A model generated the notes under the pieces. That model was not told where the DNA came from. It saw nothing but the letters and a program-made list of their open reading frames with translations, and did not search any database. Source: an uncultured bacterium (GTDB lineage: Bacteria > Bacteroidota > Bacteroidia > Bacteroidales > Bacteroidaceae). Taken from it: DNA of 64,000 nt. Positions 26,431 through 34,541 of the stretch are shown piece by piece; positions within the stretch are counted from its first letter, which is position 1; every line of letters starts with the position of its first letter. Where the stretch lies: NCBI GenBank assembly GCA_905215555.1, contig CAJMQU010000002.1, positions 124,001 through 188,000 on the forward strand. The letters run 5' to 3'. Position numbers and translations under genes: made by a program.

Positions 26431-27579
26431 ATGAAATTAAAACTCATAGTCGGTCTGATAGGAGTATTGTCATTAAGTAGTTTTTCTACTATGCCTTCTT
26501 CGAATGATACAGATAAGAAACAACAGGAGAACTGGGTGGTTGGTCCGTTCCTCCGTCCGGAGGGTGTCAACCCCGTGATTGTGCCGCACCCCACTTCTTT
26601 CTATTGCCCGATGCGAAAGGAGCAAGTGAAGTGGGAGGAAAGCGATACTTTCAATCCTGCCGCTACCGTGAAAGACGGAAAGATTGTCGTACTTTATCGT
26701 GCCGAGGATAATTCGGCACAAGGTATCGGAAAAAGAACTTCACGTATCGGCTATGCCGAAAGCACGGATGGAATGACCATGAAGAGGCTGGATAGCCCGA
26801 TACTTTTTCCCGGTGGAGATAATTTTGAAAACATAGAGTGTCCGGGTGGTTGCGAAGACCCACGGGTGGCTATGACGGAAGACGGATTATACGTAATGCT
26901 TTATACGGCATGGAACCGGAAGACTCCCCGCCTCGCAGTGGCTACCTCCAAAGATTTGAAGAACTGGACCAAGCATGGCCTTGCTTTTGAAAAAGCGTAT
27001 GACGGACGTTTTGCCAGAATAGCTACAAAATCAGCTTCCATCCTGACCAAGGTGAAAGACGGAAAGCTGGTCATAGACAAGGTGAATGGCAAATACTTCA
27101 TGTATTGGGGAGAATATGCCGTACATGCTGCTATCTCCGATAATCTGATAGACTGGTATCCTGTGTTGGATGGAAACAATGAATTATTGAAGATAGCCAA
27201 GCCACGTAACGGATATTTTGATAGTCAGATGACTGAATGCGGTCCTCCTGCCATTCGTACCAAACAAGGCATCGTGCTGATGTATAATGGCAAGAATGAT
27301 AAAAAGAGGGGCGATGCAAACTATCCGGCAGGTGCTTACTGCGCCGGACAGCTTCTGCTTGACTCTAAAGACCCTTACAAGGTGTTGAACCGCTTGGACA
27401 AACCTTTTTTCATGCCTGAAGCCCCTTTCGAGAAAAGTGGACAGTATAAAGACGGAACCGTGTTTATCGAAGGGTTGGCCTATTACAAAAAGAAGCTATA
27501 TCTTTATTACGGCTGTGCAGACTCCAAAGTGGCGGTAGCCGTGTGTGATGATATCAGGAAACTGTTGAAGGTGAAATAA
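26431..27579 (+). CDS. Secreted GH130-like glycosidase/phosphorylase
   Basis: A 382-aa five-bladed propeller protein with a signal peptide (LIGVLSLSSFSTM). The GH130 signs are TFNPAATVKDGKIVVLYRAE, SRIGYAESTDGMTMKR and CEDPRVAMTEDGLYVMLYTA, where the Asp of EDPR is the family's catalytic acid. Later blocks are GIVLMYNGKNDKKRGDANY and FIEGLAYYKKKLYLYYGCAD. Known members are beta-mannoside phosphorylases or hydrolases. An exported copy has no phosphate donor pool, so hydrolysis is more likely. I cannot rule out that it falls in a neighbouring uncharacterised propeller family. Confidence 0.7.
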   Translation: MKLKLIVGLIGVLSLSSFSTMPSSNDTDKKQQENWVVGPFLRPEGVNPVIVPHPTSFYCPMRKEQVKWEESDTFNPAATVKDGKIVVLYRAEDNSAQGIGKRTSRIGYAESTDGMTMKRLDSPILFPGGDNFENIECPGGCEDPRVAMTEDGLYVMLYTAWNRKTPRLAVATSKDLKNWTKHGLAFEKAYDGRFARIATKSASILTKVKDGKLVIDKVNGKYFMYWGEYAVHAAISDNLIDWYPVLDGNNELLKIAKPRNGYFDSQMTECGPPAIRTKQGIVLMYNGKNDKKRGDANYPAGAYCAGQLLLDSKDPYKVLNRLDKPFFMPEAPFEKSGQYKDGTVFIEGLAYYKKKLYLYYGCADSKVAVAVCDDIRKLLKVK

Positions 27580-27644
27580 TATCACCGGATATATCATAAG
27601 CTGTAAATTAATTAGAATGTTTAATAGATAGAATCTGATTTGTT

Positions 27645-28751
27645 ATGTACAAGAAAGTATTCACATTATTATTTTTATTATCGTCTTTTCAGTTATTAAT
27701 TGCTCAGACCAGTCTTCTGAAAAATTTTCCCGAGGGGTATACTCCCGATGAAATCGGCAGACGTATTGCCTACCGTTTTGTAACCGAGAAACATGCATTG
27801 CATGCCGGAAAATGGATTGGTTATCCCGAAACCTTCTATTGGAACGGTTCTCTTAAATATGCGGCGGCAGCCAAAGATAAAGCACTTATCAAACTTCTGC
27901 AAGCCAGGTTTGAGCATTTGTTTACTACTGAAAAGGCATTGTTGCCCATCAAGAACCATGTCGATCTGAACATGTTCGGAAGCCTGCCTTTGGAACTCTA
28001 TTGGGTGACGAAGGATGAACGTTATAAAGAATTGGGACTGCCTTATGCCGATACTCAATGGGAAGTTCCGGCAGATGCAAAACCTGCCGAAAAAGAATGG
28101 GCGGAGAAAGGTTATTCATGGCAAACACGCCTCTGGATTGATGATATGTATATGATCACCATTGTACAGACGCATGCTTATAAAGTGACCAATGACAGCA
28201 AATATATAGACCGTGCAGCCAAAGAGATGGTGATGTATCTGGATGAATTGCAACGTCCTAACGGTCTTTTCTATCACGCACCGGACGTGCCTTTCTACTG
28301 GGGACGCGGAAACGGATGGATGGCAGCAGGTATGGCGGAGTTGCTTCGCTATTTGCCCAAGAACCATAAAGACCGTCCCCGTATCATGAAAGGTTACCTG
28401 ACTATGATGAAGAGTCTGAAGGAATATCAGAACCCGGAAGGCCTGTGGAATCAGTTGCTCGATGATCCCGATTGCTGGACTGAAACATCAGGCTCCGCCA
28501 TGTTTACTTTCGCTTTCATTACGGGTGTAAAGAACGGATGGCTGAATGCCAAAGAGTATGCTCCGGCAGCCCGCAAAGCATGGATGGCTTTGGTGACTTA
28601 TCTTACCGAAAAGAATCAGGTGAGAGAGATTTGTGTAGGTACCAACAAGAAGAACGACAAGCAATACTACTACGACCGTCCGCGCCGTACCGGTGATTTT
28701 CATGCACAAGGACCTTACCTTTGGTGTGTGGCCGCGCTGATGGAAAAGTAA
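27645..28751 (+). CDS. Secreted GH105 unsaturated uronyl hydrolase (second copy)
   Basis: A 368-aa paralogue of the enzyme at 20644, collinear over the whole length. It keeps the same signal peptide type (to LIAQ), the WIDDMYMITIVQ catalytic block, YWGRGNGWMAAGMAELL and DCWTETSGSAMFTFAFITG. Differences cluster near residues 210-235 and at the C-terminus (TEKNQVREICVGTNKKNDKQ), so substrate fit may differ. The pair flanks the GH2/FAD/GH130 group, suggesting a duplication followed by divergence. GH115 starts 24 bp downstream. Confidence 0.88.
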   Translation: MYKKVFTLLFLLSSFQLLIAQTSLLKNFPEGYTPDEIGRRIAYRFVTEKHALHAGKWIGYPETFYWNGSLKYAAAAKDKALIKLLQARFEHLFTTEKALLPIKNHVDLNMFGSLPLELYWVTKDERYKELGLPYADTQWEVPADAKPAEKEWAEKGYSWQTRLWIDDMYMITIVQTHAYKVTNDSKYIDRAAKEMVMYLDELQRPNGLFYHAPDVPFYWGRGNGWMAAGMAELLRYLPKNHKDRPRIMKGYLTMMKSLKEYQNPEGLWNQLLDDPDCWTETSGSAMFTFAFITGVKNGWLNAKEYAPAARKAWMALVTYLTEKNQVREICVGTNKKNDKQYYYDRPRRTGDFHAQGPYLWCVAALMEK

Positions 28752-28775
28752 CTTATAAATTACAATTAATAAATT

Positions 28776-31733
28776 ATGAATATTTTTAAATCTGTTTTAT
28801 TAGGAGGCATGTTGTTGCTGGCTTCTTCAGCGGCGCTGGCTCAGGTTTCGCTATCACAGAATAGTAGCGGTTCCAACGTATTCAGCCTCGTAGGCAAGAA
28901 GGATAAAGCCTGTGTGTACTATGATGCACAAGATTTTGAGGTTGTAAAAACAACGGCGGGACTATTTGCGAATGACGTGAAGGAGGTGAGTGGACAAATC
29001 CTGGGTGTTGCCACTACCAAAGAAGCTCCTCAGAAGAACTGTATCATTGTCGGAACTCTGGGCCACAATGAGTGGATCGGTCAGATGGTTGCGAAGAAGA
29101 AACTGGATGTGGAACCTTTGAAGAATCGTTGGGAAAGCTATCTGGTGCAACTTGTCCGTAATCCTCTCCCCGGAGTAGACAAGGCGTTGGTTATTGTAGG
29201 CAGTGACCGTAGAGGTGCTGCTTACGGATTATTATCAGTGTCAAGAACCATCGGTGTGTCTCCCTGGTACTGGTGGGCAGATGCTCCTATTGTGAAGAAG
29301 GAGCAATTGCACCTGAAGGTAGACAAATATATCTCCAAGGAACCTACCGTGAAGTATAGGGGCATTTTCATTAATGATGAAGACTGGGGCCTTTACCGTT
29401 GGTCGAAGAGAAACTTCGAAAAAGAAGTGGGCAATTTCGGTCCCCGTACCTACGCTAAAGTTTGTGAGCTTTTGCTCCGTCTCCAAGCCAACTATTTGTG
29501 TCCGGCCATGCATGATGCATCTATGGCGTTTCACCGTATTCCAGAGAACAGATTGGTTGCAGACCGTTTTGCTATCATCATGGGGTCTTCTCACTGCGAA
29601 CCGTTATTGTTTAATACGGCAAGTGAATGGAAACGCGATAAAATGGGTGAATGGGATTACATCAATAATAAAAAAGGCGTGGACAGCGTGTTGAATGCGC
29701 GCGTAAAGGAATGTGCTCCTTTTGAGAACGTATATACCCTGGCACTGCGCGGATTGCATGACCGCGCCATGAATGCAAGCAATGATATGGGTGACCGGAA
29801 AGACATGCTTCAGGAAGCGTTAATGGCACAAAGACAAATGCTGGTGGACGCAATCGGTAAACCGGGTGAAGAGATTCCCCAAGCATTTACTCCTTACAAG
29901 GAAGTATTGGATGTATACGACGAAGGTCTGGAACTTCCGGATGATGTAACTATCATTTGGCCGGATGATAACTATGGGTATATGAAACGTCTGAGCAGTC
30001 CGAAAGAACAGAAACGTTCGGGACGTTCCGGTGTGTATTATCACTCTTCTTATCTTGGAAAGCCCCATGACCATCTTTGGATGAATACGGTTTCTCCGAC
30101 ATTAATGTACGAAGAACTGCGTAAAGCGTATGATGCAACGGCCGACCGTATCTGGTTGCTTAATGCCGGTGACATCAAGTCGTGTGAATTTGCTGTCGAT
30201 TACTTCCTGACAATGGCTTTTGATATTGATTCTTTCAACTTTGAGAGAGCCGCCAACTATCGTACGGAATGGTTGTGCGGTATGTTGGGTGATCAATACC
30301 GTAATGAATATCAGGATGTGGTTAATTCTTTTTATAAGCTGGCTTTTGCCCGTAAACCTGAATTTATGGGATGGGGTTACCAATGGACTACCGATAAGCA
30401 TGGAAGAGAACGGAATACAGATACTGACTTTTCACTTACCAACTATCGTGAGGTGGACAACCGTCTGAGTGAATATCGCAGGATTGGAATTATCGTAGAG
30501 AAGATTCTGAACAGTATGTCCGATGAAAAGCAGAGAGCCTGTTTCTATCAGTCATTGTACTATCCGGTGAAGGGATGCGAATTGCTGAACAGAATGATAC
30601 TGGACGGACAGAGAAACCGCTGGTATTCTATCCAGCAAAGAGCCAGTACCAAAGAGCTGGAAAAATCGGCAAAAGCTTGTTATGACAGCCTTGAAGTTAT
30701 CACCAAAGGCTATAACTCATTGCTCGACGGTAAGTGGGATCATGTGATGACCATGAAGCAGGGATTTGCAGCCGCTTACTTTGAACTTCCGAAGTTAAGA
30801 GACGTTGAACTGGCTCCTGTGGCTTCTCTGGGTGTGATGGCAGAAGGTGAAGATGTCTTGAAAGGTCTGAAGAGTTTCCATTCATTGCCCTGTTTCAATA
30901 CTTATCTGCGCCAGTCATATTATGTAGACGTATTCAATAAAGGTGCCGTTCCGCTAAAATGGAAAACGGCTGTTACGAATGACTGGATATTAGTGAGCAA
31001 GCAGTCTGGAGAGACTCCTACCGAAGACCGTATAGAAGTATCCATCGACTGGGCGAAAGTTCCTGCCGGTGAGAGAATTTTGGGAACTCTGGACATTATG
31101 TCTGACAGTGGTGAGAAAGAAAGTGTTTATATCTCTGTCTTCAATCCTACTTCTCCTTCATTGGCCGAAATGGATACTTTGTATATTGAGAACAACGGAT
31201 ATGTTTCAATTGATGCCGCAGGTTTCCACCGTAAGGTAGAGAATGATGCTATTAGGATGAGAGTGATTCCTAATCTGGGATGTGAAAATACGGCTGTGCA
31301 GTTAGGCGATCCCCTAGCACCGGCACAACGTACTGCAGGGCGTAGCACGCCACGCTTGGAGTATGACTTCTATACTTTCGAGCAAGGGTCGGTAGATGTG
31401 TATACTTATGTGTTGCCTACCTTCACGATAAGTAAGGACAGGGGATATGCCGGACACGAAGCAACGAACGTAGAAACCAAATATGGCGTATGCATCGATG
31501 AAGGTCCTGTGATGACTCCGTCCACTTCTTCTTTCGAATATGCCCAAATATGGTATGAAAGCGTATTGAAGAACTGCCGGATCAACAAGACCACTCTCCA
31601 CATAGACAAACCGGGTAAGCATACGGTGAAAATCATCTGCGGTGATGCCGGAACTGTAGTGCAGAAAGTGGTGTTGGACTTCGGAGGCATGAAGCGTTCG
31701 TATATGGGACCTCAGCCTACCAGAAATAAATAA
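28776..31733 (+). CDS. Secreted GH115 alpha-glucuronidase-family enzyme
   Basis: A 985-aa protein with a signal peptide ending ALAQ (about residue 23). Blocks fitting GH115 are GSDRRGAAYGLLSVSRTIGV (N-terminal domain), GVSPWYWWADAPI, VKYRGIFINDEDWGLYRWSK (start of the TIM barrel), RLQANYLCPAMHDAS, and IWPDDNYGYMKRLSSPKEQK. The C-terminal part is beta-rich. GH115 enzymes remove alpha-linked (4-O-methyl-)glucuronic acid from internal positions of polymers such as glucuronoxylan or arabinogalactan side chains. Its presence argues that the target glycan carries glucuronic acid. It is followed 8 bp later by GH31. Confidence 0.88.
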   Translation: MNIFKSVLLGGMLLLASSAALAQVSLSQNSSGSNVFSLVGKKDKACVYYDAQDFEVVKTTAGLFANDVKEVSGQILGVATTKEAPQKNCIIVGTLGHNEWIGQMVAKKKLDVEPLKNRWESYLVQLVRNPLPGVDKALVIVGSDRRGAAYGLLSVSRTIGVSPWYWWADAPIVKKEQLHLKVDKYISKEPTVKYRGIFINDEDWGLYRWSKRNFEKEVGNFGPRTYAKVCELLLRLQANYLCPAMHDASMAFHRIPENRLVADRFAIIMGSSHCEPLLFNTASEWKRDKMGEWDYINNKKGVDSVLNARVKECAPFENVYTLALRGLHDRAMNASNDMGDRKDMLQEALMAQRQMLVDAIGKPGEEIPQAFTPYKEVLDVYDEGLELPDDVTIIWPDDNYGYMKRLSSPKEQKRSGRSGVYYHSSYLGKPHDHLWMNTVSPTLMYEELRKAYDATADRIWLLNAGDIKSCEFAVDYFLTMAFDIDSFNFERAANYRTEWLCGMLGDQYRNEYQDVVNSFYKLAFARKPEFMGWGYQWTTDKHGRERNTDTDFSLTNYREVDNRLSEYRRIGIIVEKILNSMSDEKQRACFYQSLYYPVKGCELLNRMILDGQRNRWYSIQQRASTKELEKSAKACYDSLEVITKGYNSLLDGKWDHVMTMKQGFAAAYFELPKLRDVELAPVASLGVMAEGEDVLKGLKSFHSLPCFNTYLRQSYYVDVFNKGAVPLKWKTAVTNDWILVSKQSGETPTEDRIEVSIDWAKVPAGERILGTLDIMSDSGEKESVYISVFNPTSPSLAEMDTLYIENNGYVSIDAAGFHRKVENDAIRMRVIPNLGCENTAVQLGDPLAPAQRTAGRSTPRLEYDFYTFEQGSVDVYTYVLPTFTISKDRGYAGHEATNVETKYGVCIDEGPVMTPSTSSFEYAQIWYESVLKNCRINKTTLHIDKPGKHTVKIICGDAGTVVQKVVLDFGGMKRSYMGPQPTRNK

Positions 31734-31741
31734 AGATTACC

Positions 31742-34288
31742 ATGATGAAGAAGTTAACGCTTATTCTTTGTATTTTGCAAGGTGTCCTGTTGTCACTGCG
31801 GGCGCAGAGTGAAGAACGGAACATTGCTTATGCTGACAACAACGTACGGTTTACGGTCATATCGGATGGAACGCTCCGTTTGGAATATGCTCCGGATGGG
31901 AAGTTTGTGGACGATAAGTCTTTTACTGCAGTGGATCGCTTGTATCCTCATGTCAATTACAAAGTGAAGGCAAAAGGCGCGTGGGTTGAAATAGTAACTT
32001 CCAAAATGAAGATGCGCTATAAAAAAGACAGTGGGCGGTTTGCAGACAATAACTTGGTAATTCAGGCTGTGAAGGGAGCTTTTCCGTTCACTTGGAAGCC
32101 TGGGATGCAGCAGAAAGGGAATCTGAAAGGCACCTACCGTACCCTCGACGGGATGGATGGTGACACACAGACCCAAACTTGGGTGTCTGACACCAAGAAA
32201 GGGGATAAACTGAAATTGGAAGACGGTCTGCTGGCAACCGATGGCTGGACACTTATTGACGATTCGCAAAACCTTCTTTTTGACAATGATCCGGACTGGG
32301 ATTGGGCTAAGGAGCGCCCTGCCAATGACGGACAGGATTGGTACTTCATGGCTTATGGGCATGACTATAAGCAGGCCTTGAAAGATTATACTCTTTTTGC
32401 CGGTAAGATGCCGTTGCCTCCCCGCTATGCTTTTGGTTATTGGTGGTCGCGCTATTGGTTGTACTCTGATAAAGAGTTTCGCAATCTGATTGATAATTTT
32501 CATACCTATCAGATACCTTTGGACGTTCTGGTGGTGGATATGGACTGGCATTATACCGAGAAAGGTAAGGGAGGCTGGACCGGTTGGACTTGGAACAGAG
32601 ACTTATTCCCCAATCCTCAAGGCTTCCTGAAATATCTGAAGCAAAACAACGTGAAGGTGACACTCAACTTGCATCCGGCAGACGGAGTGGCTGCTTATGA
32701 AGAGAAGTATTCGGAGATGGCCAAAGACATGGGGGTGGATCCTGCAACAAAGCAGACAATTCCCTGGGTAAATTCAGATAAGAAATTCATGAAGAATATG
32801 TTCAAGAATATCCTGTCTCCGATGGAGAAAGACGGAGTAGACTTCTGGTGGCTGGACTGGCAGCAGGGAATGTTCGACTCGAAGATGAAGAACTTGAGCA
32901 ATACCTGGTGGATTAATTACGCATTCTTCAGTGATATGGAACAACGCCGGGAGACACGCCCGATGCTCTATCACCGTTGGGGAGGACTGGGAAACCATCG
33001 TTATCAAGTGGGATTCTCGGGTGATGCAGTGATTTCATGGAAGTCACTGGACTTTCAGCCCTATTTCAACTCTACTGCCTCTAATGTGCTATACGGCTAT
33101 TGGAGTCATGATTTGGGTGGACATATCGGCAGCCAGATAGATCCCGAAATGTACACCCGTTGGTTGCAGTTCGGGGCACTGAGTCCGATAATGCGTACCC
33201 ACTCCCAAAAAGGAGCCAAACTGAATAAGGAACCCTGGGTGTTCAACAAGGAATATTGCGACATCATCCGTGAGACAATTCGTCAACGCTATGTGATGGC
33301 TCCTTATATCTATACTATGGCCCGTAAGGGATATGATGACGGAATTTCACTCTGTCGCCCCATGTATTATGATTATCCGGAGGACAAGGAAGCCTATGAT
33401 TTCGTCAATGAGTATATGTTTGGAGAGGATATGATGGTGGCGCCGGTCACGGTTCCGGCAAAGGATGGTTATGCGCAGGTGCGCGTATGGCTGCCGGAGG
33501 GGGAATGGTACGAGTGGCACACGGGTGCCTTATTACAAGGAAACCGTGTTGTGGAACGTTCTTTTGCCATCGACGAATATCCCATTTATGTAAAGGCGGG
33601 TGCAATACTTCCTCTGTATCTGGAGAACGTGATGAACCTCAACGGTAACGACGAAGAGATAGCGGTGACGGTATTTCCCGGTGGAAGCGATGCATCGGTA
33701 TTCACTTTGTACGAAGATAATGGAAATGATAAAAACTATGCATCCGAGTATGCGGTGACCAAGCTGACGACTGCCCGTAATGGCAATGAGCAAACCGTTG
33801 TCATAGGCAAGCGCGAAGGTAGTTATAAAGAGATGCCTCTTGCCCGTGCATTCAAAGTGAAAGTGCTTTCGTCACTCATCCCCTTGTCCGTAACGGTGAA
33901 TGGGAGTCCGGCAGAATACACATATTCGGCTGAAGACTTTGCTTTGCTGATAGATTTGCCGGAATTGCCTTGTAATCAGGCAAAAGTGGTTAAGATAGTA
34001 TATCCCACCGAAAAGGTGGATATGAACGGACTTTCGGGAGTATCCCGAAGAATTGCCAAATCTATGGAACAGTTGAAGTACCGTAATTCATACATTGTCT
34101 TCAAAGAAGAGTTGGGCAAGATGGGAAGTCTGAATGAAGCTGTGATGTATGCACCGTCAGAAATGCCCGCTTTGATCGACGGTTTTTGGAAGAGTTATCA
34201 TGAATTGCCTTCGGTATTGGAACGCCAGGGGTTGAAGAACGAACAGATAACGTGGTTTTTGCAATCGGTTTGCTGGGGCGAAAAGTGA
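31742..34288 (+). CDS. Secreted GH31 alpha-glycosidase
   Basis: An 848-aa protein with a signal peptide (LILCILQGVLLSLRAQ). The TIM barrel carries the nucleophile Asp372 in VDFWWLDWQQG and the acid/base Asp428 in GFSGDAVISW. RYAFGYWWSRYWLYSDKEFR and GAKLNKEPWVF blocks are typical of GH31. The C-terminal region contains a DUF5110-like beta domain and about 90 further residues. GH31 members cleave alpha-glucosides, alpha-xylosides or alpha-galactosides; which one cannot be told here. It appears to be the last gene of the string that starts with GH105. Confidence 0.88.
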   Translation: MMKKLTLILCILQGVLLSLRAQSEERNIAYADNNVRFTVISDGTLRLEYAPDGKFVDDKSFTAVDRLYPHVNYKVKAKGAWVEIVTSKMKMRYKKDSGRFADNNLVIQAVKGAFPFTWKPGMQQKGNLKGTYRTLDGMDGDTQTQTWVSDTKKGDKLKLEDGLLATDGWTLIDDSQNLLFDNDPDWDWAKERPANDGQDWYFMAYGHDYKQALKDYTLFAGKMPLPPRYAFGYWWSRYWLYSDKEFRNLIDNFHTYQIPLDVLVVDMDWHYTEKGKGGWTGWTWNRDLFPNPQGFLKYLKQNNVKVTLNLHPADGVAAYEEKYSEMAKDMGVDPATKQTIPWVNSDKKFMKNMFKNILSPMEKDGVDFWWLDWQQGMFDSKMKNLSNTWWINYAFFSDMEQRRETRPMLYHRWGGLGNHRYQVGFSGDAVISWKSLDFQPYFNSTASNVLYGYWSHDLGGHIGSQIDPEMYTRWLQFGALSPIMRTHSQKGAKLNKEPWVFNKEYCDIIRETIRQRYVMAPYIYTMARKGYDDGISLCRPMYYDYPEDKEAYDFVNEYMFGEDMMVAPVTVPAKDGYAQVRVWLPEGEWYEWHTGALLQGNRVVERSFAIDEYPIYVKAGAILPLYLENVMNLNGNDEEIAVTVFPGGSDASVFTLYEDNGNDKNYASEYAVTKLTTARNGNEQTVVIGKREGSYKEMPLARAFKVKVLSSLIPLSVTVNGSPAEYTYSAEDFALLIDLPELPCNQAKVVKIVYPTEKVDMNGLSGVSRRIAKSMEQLKYRNSYIVFKEELGKMGSLNEAVMYAPSEMPALIDGFWKSYHELPSVLERQGLKNEQITWFLQSVCWGEK

Positions 34289-34541
34289 TTCCGGATGTTT
34301 TCGTACGGAAGTTGTAGAATGGGATTTTTTCAATCTGCTTGTTGTGGTTTGTTGAATTAGATGGCATCTTTTTATGGATTTTGTAACAGCTTGATTGTTA
34401 GCGTGGAAAAAATGCCATAATGAGGTACAGACTGAATAGGGATGAAGTGCCGACCGTTTCACGACATGTTATTTTTATAAATAATTTTATAAACTAATTA
34501 TGAAAGTGCGCGTTGCGCGAATCTTAAAATTATAGTAATAG

